64,000 bases of DNA from Pseudonocardia sp. CNS-004 (GTDB taxonomy: Bacteria; Actinomycetota; Actinomycetes; Mycobacteriales; Pseudonocardiaceae): contig MKJV01000087.1 in assembly GCA_001942185.1 (NCBI GenBank), forward strand, positions 22,083-86,082, in the 5' to 3' direction. A program made the translations under genes and the position numbers. The notes under the pieces were generated by a model. That model saw only the letters and a list, made by a program, of their open reading frames with translations, had not been told where the DNA came from and did not search any database. This document shows positions 57,368 through 64,000 of this stretch, piece after piece. Each line of letters begins with the position of its first letter. Within the stretch, counting starts at the first letter, position 1.

Positions 57368-58820
57368 GCCGCGTAGTCCTCTCCGCGCCGCCAGCCGGGG
57401 AAGGCCCAGTCCTCCGCGCTGACGCCGCCGACTTCGCCGATCGCCGCCTCACGGGCGGCCGCCGACTCGTCCGACAGCTGCCGCAGGCGGCCGCGCACGT
57501 CGGTGATCTGCCCGCTCGCGATGCCCTGCACGATCTCCCCGAGCCCCGGCTCCACCGGGGTCATCGCGGCGTGGACCTGAGCCACCCGCGGGTTGCGCGC
57601 GGTGCCGGCCGGACCGACGAAGACCTGTTCGGTGAACATCTCGATGCAGCGCTTGTACGTCGGGTGCGCGTCGGAACCGGCGACGACGCCGAGGTCGAGC
57701 GGCGGCTGGTCCATGGCTCCGGCCAGGCCGCGCTGGTACTCGTCGCTCACGAGCAGCTCGAGCAGCGCGGAGGCGTCGTCGACGGCGTCGGACTGGCTGG
57801 ACACGTAGAACGTTCCGCTCGTGGGTGGCCGGGTCAGCACCGGCGGCAGGCCGTCGGGGGTGGGGATGGGGCCCACCCCGAGCTTCCCCACGACCTCCGG
57901 GAACTTCTCGGCGAGGACCCCGACGTTGTACGGGCCGTCGAGGAAGAAGGCCCCACCTTCGGCTGCCCAGCGGACCCGCGCCGATCGCGCGTCCAGGGCC
58001 GTGCTGGCCAGGAACATGGTGTCGTCGCGGGCGAAGGACAGCAGGAACTCGATCGCCGCGAGGAACGCCTCGTCGTGGAAGCGGTACTCCCCTGTGGTCA
58101 GGTCGATGCCGTCCAGATCGCCCGTCCTGGTTCCCGGGAAACCCGCGGTCTGGGCGAGCTCGAGGACGAAGGCGGCGAGCCGGTCGGGGAACTGCAGCGG
58201 CAGCACGATCCCCGATGCCACCCCGCTGCGTTGCACGGCCCGGGCGGCAGCGCGCAGGTCGTCCCACGAGGCCGGGGGCGACTCCGGATCGAGCCCGGCT
58301 CGCGCGAGCAGGTCGCGGTTGAACCACACCAACGTCTCGTACTGGCGCGGACTGAAGATCGGGAACGAGTACAGCTCGCCCCCGAAACTGTGCACCCCGT
58401 CGGTGACGATGCCCGGGGGCAGGCCGGCACGGATCGCGTCCGCCGTCGCGAGCGGGGAGAACCAGCCCTGCTCGCGCAGCAGCGGGACGGGGACCGACAA
58501 CCCGCCCAGGGAGAACACGTCGGGCAGCTGACGGCTGCCGAAGGCCAGCTGGAGTGCCTGCCGCTGCTCGTTGGGGTTGTAGACCGTGTACTCGACGGGC
58601 GGCCCGCCGCCGCGGGTGAACCCGGCGAACGTGGCGTCCTGCAGCGACTCGAGCGGTGCGAAGTGGTCCCACCAGCGCAGCGCACCCGGCACCGCGGGGC
58701 CGCGCCGCCGGCCCCGCCCGACGGCGCGGTGCTGCACCCGGCGAGCGCGGTCGTCCCGGCGAGGATGCCGGCCGAGCGCAGGAGCGCCCGCCGGGTCAGC
58801 GGTCTTCCTGGACTTCCCAC
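57364..58820 (-). CDS. Sugar ABC substrate-binding lipoprotein (frameshifted)
   Basis: About 485 residues, family 1 binding protein. Signal RRALLRSAGILAGTTALAGC has twin arginines and a lipobox Cys. The mature domain has LQLAFGSRQLPDVFSLGGL, QYETLVWFNRDLLARAGLDP, GGAFFLDGPYNVGVLAEKFP and a MTEQ-like helical C-terminus. One missing base near 58695. The GTG 58820 start lies 9 nt from a LacI-type palindrome. First gene of the operon binding protein - MalF - MalG - sulfatase - GH2. Confidence 0.87.
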
Positions 58821-58828
58821 GGAGGAAG

Positions 58829-58846
58829 GTCTACTACGAAGTAGAC
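58829..58846. promoter_or_regulatory. LacI-type operator 1
   Basis: GTCTACT-ACGA-AGTAGAC is a perfect 7-bp dyad with a CG centre, typical of LacI-family sites. It overlaps the leader of the sugar-uptake operon. Confidence 0.75.
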
Positions 58847-58886
58847 AGCGCTGTAAAGCGGCAGGAGGCCTATCTGGCGACACCTG

Positions 58887-58900
58887 CTACTACGAAGTAG
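58887..58900. promoter_or_regulatory. LacI-type operator 2
   Basis: CTACT-ACGA-AGTAG repeats the core of the site at 58829-58846, 56 bp away, 40 nt upstream of the LacI gene. Two sites flank the divergent promoters. Confidence 0.75.
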
Positions 58901-58939
58901 AGACCTCGGGTACGCTCCGTGCCTGCGAAAGGAGGTGCG

Positions 58940-60013
58940 ATGAGCGTCGGTCGGTCCAGCCGGTCCGGACGGCCGCGGATGGTCGACGTCGCCCGCGTGG
59001 CCGGCGTCTCGCAGAAGTCGGTCTCGAACGTGCTCGGTGGCTACGAACCCGTGTCGCCCGAGTTGCGCGCGAAGGTGGAGCGCGCGGTCGCCCTGCTCGG
59101 GTACGTGCCCAACTCCGCCGCGCGCACGCTGCGCACCGGCCGCACCGGCGTGATCGCCCTCGCCGTGCCGAACCTGTCCGCCCCCTACTTCGCCGAGCTG
59201 GCCAGCCACCTCAGCGAGGCCGCCGAAGAGCGCGGCTTCACGATCCTGATCGACGAGACCGACGGCGACGAGGAGCGCGAGGCGCTCATCGCGCGCGGGC
59301 TCCGCCACGACGTCATCGACGGGCTCGTGCTGAGCCCGCTCGCGATGGACCCCGCGAGCATCGCGGCGGCGGCCCGCGACATCCCGATGGTCCTGCTCGG
59401 CGAACGGGAACTGCCGGCATCGGTCGACCACGTCGCCATCGACAACGTTGCCGCGGCGCGCGAGGCCACCGAGCACCTCATCGACGCGGGGCGGCGGCGG
59501 ATCGCCACGGTCGGCGGCCCGCTCGACGACCGGACGAGCACCGGATCGCTGCGGTTGCGCGGCTACCGGGCGGCACTGGCCGACGCGGGAATCCGTGAGG
59601 AGGGCGTCGTCGTGCCCACCCGCCGACTGCTGCGCCCCAACGGCACCGAAGCCGTCGAACGGCTGCTCGACACCGGCGAGCCGCCGGACGCCGTGTTCTG
59701 CTTCAGCGACATGCTCGCGTTCGGCGTCATGCACGGCCTGCGGATGCGCGGCGTGCGCGTCCCGGACGACATCGCCGTGGTCGGGTTCGACGACGTCGTC
59801 GAGGCCGCCTACTCCAACCCGACCCTCACCACCGTGCACCTGGACCGGCGTCGCATCGCCCGGACCGCGCTCGACGTCCTCGTCGGGCGGCTCGAGGGCT
59901 CCGGCGCCCCGCGCGCCGGTCGCACCGTGGTGGACCACTGGCTGGTCGTGCGCGAGTCGACCGGTGGGCCGCCGCAGGGGCGGACACCGGGTCGTGAGCC
60001 GGTCAGCGCGTGA
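58940..60013 (+). CDS. LacI-family repressor of the sulfated-sugar operon
   Basis: Intact, 357 residues. The helix-turn-helix is RPRMVDVARVAGVSQKSVSNVL with hinge NSAARTLRTGRTGVIAL; the sugar-binding domain has DGLVLSPLAM, HVAIDNVAAAREATEHLI, AVFCFSDMLAFGVMHGLR and DIAVVGFDDVVEAAYSNPTL. AAAGGAGGTGCG precedes the ATG. Divergent from the sulfatase/GH2 operon, with two matching palindromes between, so it most likely represses that operon until the sugar appears. Confidence 0.93.
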   Translation: MSVGRSSRSGRPRMVDVARVAGVSQKSVSNVLGGYEPVSPELRAKVERAVALLGYVPNSAARTLRTGRTGVIALAVPNLSAPYFAELASHLSEAAEERGFTILIDETDGDEEREALIARGLRHDVIDGLVLSPLAMDPASIAAAARDIPMVLLGERELPASVDHVAIDNVAAAREATEHLIDAGRRRIATVGGPLDDRTSTGSLRLRGYRAALADAGIREEGVVVPTRRLLRPNGTEAVERLLDTGEPPDAVFCFSDMLAFGVMHGLRMRGVRVPDDIAVVGFDDVVEAAYSNPTLTTVHLDRRRIARTALDVLVGRLEGSGAPRAGRTVVDHWLVVRESTGGPPQGRTPGREPVSA

Positions 60014-60608
60014 GGGCGGCGCGGGCCAGCCGGCGGCGCTCCAGCACGGCCGCGACCGCGAACCCACCGCCGCCCGCCACGGCGAGCACCCAGAACAGGT
60101 TGGGGACGCCGAGGAAGAGGGCGGCGGTGGAGGTCAGGGCGAGCCAGGTGCCCAGCGCGTAGTGCAGGACGTTGCGGCGCACGGCGCCCTCCCCGAGGTA
60201 GAGCACGCCCACGAGGAACCCCGACCACGTCGGCCAGAGGATCGTCTGCAGGTCGGGCCTGCCCAGCTCGGCGGCGAGCCCGGTGATGGCGAGGAAGAGC
60301 GCGGTGAAGCCGCTCAGCCAGGACAGCCCGAGCAGCTTCCCGGAGAGCAGGTCACCCCGGCCAGCGCCGCGCTGCGCCCGGCCCGCCGCGAGCACGGCGA
60401 GGACCGTGCCCGCGGCGAGACCGCTGCCGAGCAGGGCGATCGGCAGCCAACCGGGCAACGCGACCAGCGGGTCGGGTCCGAGCGAGATCGCGGACGCACC
60501 GTGGCCGAGGACGTAGGCGAGGCCGAAGCCGACGTAGGCGGCGCGGCTGTCGACCTCGCCGGTGGCGGCCGGGACGGTGAGCGGGGCGGGCAGGGTCGCG
60601 ACAGTCAT
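60003..60608 (-). CDS. Hypothetical membrane protein
   Basis: Intact 201-residue protein with about six membrane segments (AYVGFGLAYVLGHGASAIS, WLPIALLGSGLAAGTVLAVL, LSWLSGFTALFLAITGLAAE, WPTWSGFLVGVLYLGEGAV, YALGTWLALTSTAALFLG, FWVLAVAGGGGFAVAAVL). No family assigned. It lies 18 nt downstream of the TetR gene and is probably in the QOR-TetR operon. It overlaps the LacI gene end by 11 nt. Confidence 0.65.
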   Translation of the reverse strand: MTVATLPAPLTVPAATGEVDSRAAYVGFGLAYVLGHGASAISLGPDPLVALPGWLPIALLGSGLAAGTVLAVLAAGRAQRGAGRGDLLSGKLLGLSWLSGFTALFLAITGLAAELGRPDLQTILWPTWSGFLVGVLYLGEGAVRRNVLHYALGTWLALTSTAALFLGVPNLFWVLAVAGGGGFAVAAVLERRRLARAALTR

Positions 60609-60626
60609 GATCTCTCCGTTGTGGTC

Positions 60627-61210
60627 TCAGTCGAGCCGGGACAGTGGTGCGGTGATCCGGTGGACGATGTCGGCGGGCCAGGGGTACGAGGCGGTGGCGG
60701 CGCGCTGGTGGGCGAGGCCGTGCAGGCCGACCCAGAGCGACATCGCGTCGCACCGGGGTCGGTGCTGGTCGACCGGCCTGCGGCGACACAGCCGGCGAGG
60801 ATCTCGGTGAGGATCCGCAGCGGTTCCGCGGCGGCCGGATCGTGGATCGCACCGGCCATCACCCGGTACCGCGCCGGATGGCGGTCCGCGAACGCGAGAT
60901 GGGAACGGCAGGCCGCGGCCAGCCGGCGGCGGGGGTCGGCACCCGCGGTGTCGACGGCCGACCGCATCCCGTCGGACAGCTCGGCGAACCCCTGCCGGGC
61001 GACGGCCAGCACGACCGCGGACCGGTCCGGGAAGTGCGGGTAGATCGAGGGGGCGGCGATCCCGAGCCTGCGCGCCACGCCGCGCAGGGTGATCGCCCGT
61101 TCGTCGCCACTGACGTCGAGCAGCTCCGCAGCGGCGGCCACTATCTCGGCGTGCAGCAGCCTGCCCGCTCCGCGGCGGTTCCTCGACCGGGTGCGGAGCA
61201 CGGCCGTCAC
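60627..61210 (-). CDS. TetR-family regulator (frameshifted)
   Basis: About 194 residues: RGAGRLLHAEIVAAAAELLD, ITLRGVARRLGIAAPSIYPHF (helix-turn-helix) and a C-terminal DAMSLWVGLHGLAHQRAA. A missing base near 60762 separates the last 45 residues. The GTG start overlaps the quinone oxidoreductase stop. It is related to the TetR gene at 62358, sharing ITxPSIYxHF and WVGLHGLAHQ. Confidence 0.85.
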
Positions 61211-62253
61211 GCGTCCGGCACGATGACGACCTTGCCGGCGACCGTGCGCGACTCCGCCATCGCCAGCGCCGAACCGGCCTCCGAGAGCGGGAACCGGGCC
61301 GCGACCTGCGCGGTGAGCACACCATCGGCCAGCAGCCGGAACACGGCGGTCAGGTCCTCGCGCAGGCGGGCCCGGAACGCGTCGACCCGGCGACGCCCGG
61401 CCCAGAAGTTGTAGAACCGCGCCGACCTGCCGCCCGGCAACAGGTTCCACGCCACCAGACGGCCGATCAGCATCAGGACCGGGAGCCGGGAGTCGCCCTC
61501 CTCGTCCTTCGTGGCGGCGGTGCCGTACGAGACCAGCGTCCCGCCACGGCGCAGGAGCCGCCACGACTCGACGATCCCGGGCCCGCCGACGTGGTCGAAC
61601 ACCGCGTCCACGCCGTCCGGCGCGAGCTCGCGGATCCGCCGGTACACCTCGGGGTCGCGGTAGTCGACCGGAGTCGCGCCGAGCGCACGCACCGCCTCGT
61701 GGTGCCGCGCGGACGCCGTGCCGATCACCGTGATCCCGGCGTGCCGCGCCAGCTGCACGAGCGTGTTCCCGACACCACCGTTGGCGCCCAGCACCACGAT
61801 CGTCGCTCCGGAGCGGACCCCGGCGACCCGGTGCAGCATCTGCCAGGCGGTGATCCCGTTGACGAGCACGGTCTCGGCGTCGGCCGCCGACACGCCCTCC
61901 GGCACGGGCACCAGGTCGGCGGCCTCGACCAGCAGGTGGGAGGCCCAGCTGCCGATCTTGGTGACCGCGGCGAAGCGCTGCCCGACGACCGTCGGGTCCA
62001 CACCGGGCCCGGCGGCCGTCACCGTGCCGACGACGTCGTAGCCCGGTACGAACGGGAACGGCGGCTGGTCGAAGTACTTGCCGCGGCGCATCTGCTGCTC
62101 GGCGAAGGACACGCCGGTCGCGTCCATGCGCAGGACCACCTGGCCCGCGGCCGGGGCCGGGAGCTCGCGGCCGTGCACCTGCAGGCCGCTCGCCTCGACC
62201 CGCCCCGGCAAGACGATCTCGGTGATCTGGGTGGTGGTGGTGGTGTGACCCAT
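61207..62253 (-). CDS. Quinone oxidoreductase-like zinc-independent MDR
   Basis: Intact 348-residue medium-chain reductase: GVSFAEQQMRRGKYFDQPPFPF substrate side (quote shortened), GYDVVGTVTAAGPGVD, NGITAWQMLHRVAGVRSGATI, the NADPH site VLGANGGVGNTLVQLARHAG and VFDHVGGPGIVESWRLL. No catalytic-zinc Cys/His set, as in QOR proteins. ATG 62253 has GGAGCCGAG upstream. It diverges from the second TetR gene. Confidence 0.9.
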   Translation of the reverse strand: MGHTTTTTQITEIVLPGRVEASGLQVHGRELPAPAAGQVVLRMDATGVSFAEQQMRRGKYFDQPPFPFVPGYDVVGTVTAAGPGVDPTVVGQRFAAVTKIGSWASHLLVEAADLVPVPEGVSAADAETVLVNGITAWQMLHRVAGVRSGATIVVLGANGGVGNTLVQLARHAGITVIGTASARHHEAVRALGATPVDYRDPEVYRRIRELAPDGVDAVFDHVGGPGIVESWRLLRRGGTLVSYGTAATKDEEGDSRLPVLMLIGRLVAWNLLPGGRSARFYNFWAGRRRVDAFRARLREDLTAVFRLLADGVLTAQVAARFPLSEAGSALAMAESRTVAGKVVIVPDA

Positions 62254-62276
62254 CTCGGCTCCGTTCACGTAGGTGA

Positions 62277-62293
62277 GCTTACATCCGTAAAGC
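62277..62293. promoter_or_regulatory. TetR-type operator candidate
   Basis: GCTTAC-ATCC-GTAAAGC is a short dyad (TTAC/GTAA) in the QOR-TetR divergent promoter region; a related GTAAG...GTAAG pair lies at 62331-62349 next to the TetR start. Confidence 0.45.
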
Positions 62294-62357
62294 TACGCCT
62301 GTTCACTCACGGAGCGCAAGGCAAACGGCAGTAAGTTTCTGGGTGTAAGGTGACGGC

Positions 62358-63191
62358 GTGCCCGACGAGCCGACCAGCACGACCACCCGGACCCGCAACC
62401 GCCGCGGAGAGGGCGCGCGGCTGCGCGACGAGATCGTGGCCGGCGCCGTCGCACTGCTCGACGAGACGGGCGACGAGACCTCCGTGACGCTGCGCGCCGT
62501 CGCCCGCCGCGTCGGGATCACGGCCCCCTCGATCTACCGCCACTTCGCCGACCAGCCCGCCATCATGCTGGCCGTCGTGCAGGAGGCCTTCGCGGAACTG
62601 CATGCCGAACTGCACCGCGCACACGACGCCGCCGGCGAGGACCCCCGGGCGCGGCTCGTCGCCGTCTGCACCGCCTACCTGGAGTACGCGAGGAAGCGCC
62701 CCGGGCGCTACCGCACGATGTTCGGCGGGCTCTGGATGCCCGACCTCACAGCGAGCTCGGTGACCGAAGCGGACATGCACGCGCTGGGCCAGGACACCCT
62801 GGAACTGCTCAGCACCGCCCTGCGCCGCTGCGTCGACGCCGGCCTCGCCACCAGCACCGACCCGTCCGCCGACGCCGTCGCACTGTGGGTGGGCCTGCAC
62901 GGCCTCGCCCACCAGCAGTCGGTCACCGTCGCGTTCCCGTGGCCACCCGACATCGCCGCACGCCTCATCGACGCACTGGCACACCTCCAGCCGGCAGACC
63001 CGGCGAACAGGCCCATGCGGGCCCCGGCCACAAGAGGGGCCGGACACCGGCGACACCGCTGGCGATGCCCGGGCATGATCGACGCGTGCGGATGGCAGGC
63101 CGCAACGGTGCGACCACTCTCACGGTGGCCGGCGCCGGGCGCGCCTCGTGCACCGCGTTCCGCTGAACGCGGCCGCCCGACTCCGGCCTGA
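62358..63191 (+). CDS. TetR-family regulator
   Basis: The regulator proper covers residues 1 to about 215: EGARLRDEIVAGAVALLDET, VTLRAVARRVGITAPSIYRHF (helix-turn-helix), FAELHAELHRAHDAAGED and ADAVALWVGLHGLAHQQSV. The frame then runs on for about 60 Arg/Ala/Pro-rich residues to 63191, unlike the family and reaching into a palindromic repeat; a missed stop (indel near 63000) is likely. GTG 62358 start. Probably controls the divergent quinone oxidoreductase. Confidence 0.83.
   Translation: MPDEPTSTTTRTRNRRGEGARLRDEIVAGAVALLDETGDETSVTLRAVARRVGITAPSIYRHFADQPAIMLAVVQEAFAELHAELHRAHDAAGEDPRARLVAVCTAYLEYARKRPGRYRTMFGGLWMPDLTASSVTEADMHALGQDTLELLSTALRRCVDAGLATSTDPSADAVALWVGLHGLAHQQSVTVAFPWPPDIAARLIDALAHLQPADPANRPMRAPATRGAGHRRHRWRCPGMIDACGWQAATVRPLSRWPAPGAPRAPRSAERGRPTPA
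63153..63172. repeat. GCGTTC...GAACGC palindrome, copy 1
   Basis: CCGCGTTC-CGCT-GAACGCGG has 8-bp perfect arms. Copies with a CGCG centre occur at 63225-63240 and 63564-63585. Confidence 0.6.
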
Positions 63192-63224
63192 CACGGCGGC
63201 GCCACGCCCACGCCTGTTTCCTCG

Positions 63225-63240
63225 GCGTTCCGCGGAACGT
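63225..63240. repeat. GCGTTC...GAACGt palindrome, copy 2
   Basis: GCGTTC-CGCG-GAACGT, one mismatch at the edge, 70 bp after copy 1. Confidence 0.55.
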
Positions 63241-63563
63241 GGCGGCTCTGTTCCGGGGTGACGGGGTGGTGCGGCCTCGTACCTCGTCTCCCGTGGGCGC
63301 GCCTTGGTCACCCTCATAGCCGATGGTCTCGACCTCCGCGCTGGGGTGTCGGGTGCAGTCGCTCCGTTCGCCTACTCCCCTTGCGCGCCCGGCGTGGCCG
63401 GGTGGGGTTCACCACCGAATAATGTGGTTGCGTTGACAGCCGTTCCCGGCCTGGGGGCACGCCGTATTTCGACGAGACCGTCACCGCCGGGTGCCTACAC
63501 AACTATCCGGTGGTCCCGATCCACCACCCCTCGCAACCACCACGAGGAAACTGTGGACCACCG
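63241..63563. other. Intergenic region, no gene seen
   Basis: About 320 nt without a convincing gene on either strand, bounded by palindrome copies. It is less GC-rich than the coding parts, for example CCGAATAATGTGGTTGCG near 63416, and may hold the promoter of the DUF222 gene. Confidence 0.5.
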
Positions 63564-63585
63564 CGTTCCGCGTTCCGCGGAACGC
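63564..63585. repeat. GCGTTC...GAACGC palindrome, copy 3
   Basis: GCGTTCCGCGTTCCGCGGAACGC-like: a perfect GCGTTC-CGCG-GAACGC dyad at 63570-63585 with an extra GCGTTC half-site at 63564. About 80 nt before the DUF222 gene. Confidence 0.6.
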
Positions 63586-63665
63586 ACCAAAACACCCCCG
63601 AAAAATGTCAGACCCCCACTGCCATCCTGGAAGCGAACACCAGCCCGCTATCAGGGAGGCTCCCC

Positions 63666-64000
63666 GTGTCCACCTCCGTGATTTTCCCCGACCCCACCCC
63701 CGCAGCCCCACTGCGCGACCCCACATCGGCGCCCACCCCGGTTGCCCAGGTCATCATCCCCCATCGGCGTCCACCTCGCCATTCACATCGCCTCCCCAAA
63801 CGCCGCCCACGCCGTCGCCCACGCCGTCGCCCGGGTCGCCGCCCGGATCGCCGCCTCCTCCCGAGTTGCCCGGCTCCGCGGCGGGCCTGTTGCAGCGCAT
63901 CAGCACCGATGACCTCGAATCCGAACTGCTGACCATGGCCGGGCACATCGCCGCCGCCGAATGCCGCTTCCTCCAACTCCTGGCCGAGTTCGACGACCGC
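63666..64000 (+). CDS. DUF222 (13E12-type) protein, N-terminal part, cut by window end (frameshifted)
   Basis: Starts at GTG 63666 with AGGGAGG upstream. The first about 30 residues (STSVIFPDPTPAAPLRDPTS) are followed, after one missing C near 63755, by a Pro/Thr/Ser linker with PTPSPTPSPGSPPGSPPPP and then the DUF222 start ELPGSAAGLLQRISTDDLES and MAGHIAAAECRFLQLLAEFD. Full-length members usually end in an HNH nuclease domain and occur in many dispersed copies in actinobacteria. The rest lies outside the window. Confidence 0.75.

Noticed and set aside
1..64000. CRISPR arrays, tRNA/rRNA genes, insertion sequences, prophage genes
   Set aside because: I looked for regularly spaced repeats, cloverleaf-type sequences, transposase and integrase motifs and phage genes and saw none, apart from the DUF222 gene at the right edge.

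Overview
The window is about 64 kb of very GC-rich DNA with actinobacterial gene content: tightly packed operons with ATGA/GTGA overlaps, GTG starts, F420-type oxidoreductase families, a WhiJ-like XRE/DUF397/methyltransferase set, a CobIJ fusion and a DUF222 (13E12-type) protein. A red-type RuBisCO with CbbX and phosphoribulokinase suggests a facultative autotroph, most likely Pseudonocardiaceae (Pseudonocardia-like); this is inference from gene content. About forty genes or gene parts are broken by single-base indels, nearly all net -1 in short G or C runs, and the two halves always match one family. I read these as uncorrected sequencing or assembly errors and annotate each gene across its frameshift, giving the approximate breakpoint.

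Left part (1-16.5 kb), carbon metabolism: an F420-type nitroreductase-family gene; mvaA-mvaB (class II HMG-CoA reductase and HMG-CoA lyase, a mevalonate-degrading pair); a Calvin-cycle operon rbcL-rbcS-cbbX-cbbR-cbbP; a zinc/cobalt efflux CDF gene on the other strand; then a minus-strand operon of serine-glyoxylate aminotransferase, a fused FAD/Fe-S 2-hydroxyacid (glycolate-type) dehydrogenase and an FAH-family hydrolase. A divergent SLC13/MatC-like transporter and a GntR regulator share an operator motif with it. This second cluster could salvage the 2-phosphoglycolate made by RuBisCO.

Middle part (16.7-42 kb), metals and cobalamin: a Gly/Met-rich small protein, a YibE/F membrane protein, a PepSY membrane protein, a PCu(A)C copper chaperone and a Tat-exported Dyp peroxidase; a four-gene peptide/nickel-type ABC transporter; and the aerobic cobalamin genes cobF, cobN (behind a B12 riboswitch), cobG, cobH, cobIJ, cobK, cobM and cobL. 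A stress or efflux module (SRPBCC, ArsR, MFS, DUF899) with tandem operators sits inside the cob cluster.

Right part (42-64 kb), regulation and glycan use: DUF397 / XRE / SAM-methyltransferase genes, a MmyB-like regulator divergent from an aldo/keto reductase, an NTF2-like protein, a GH16 lipoprotein, a putative selenoprotein of the UGSC family (in-frame TGA at 49310-49312) with an uncharacterised partner and an ABC binding protein, then a sulfatase / GH2 glycosidase / sugar ABC transporter operon controlled by a divergent LacI regulator. Two related TetR regulators flank a quinone oxidoreductase, and the window ends inside a DUF222 gene. The most interesting element is the UGSC selenoprotein operon at 49.0-52.3 kb.
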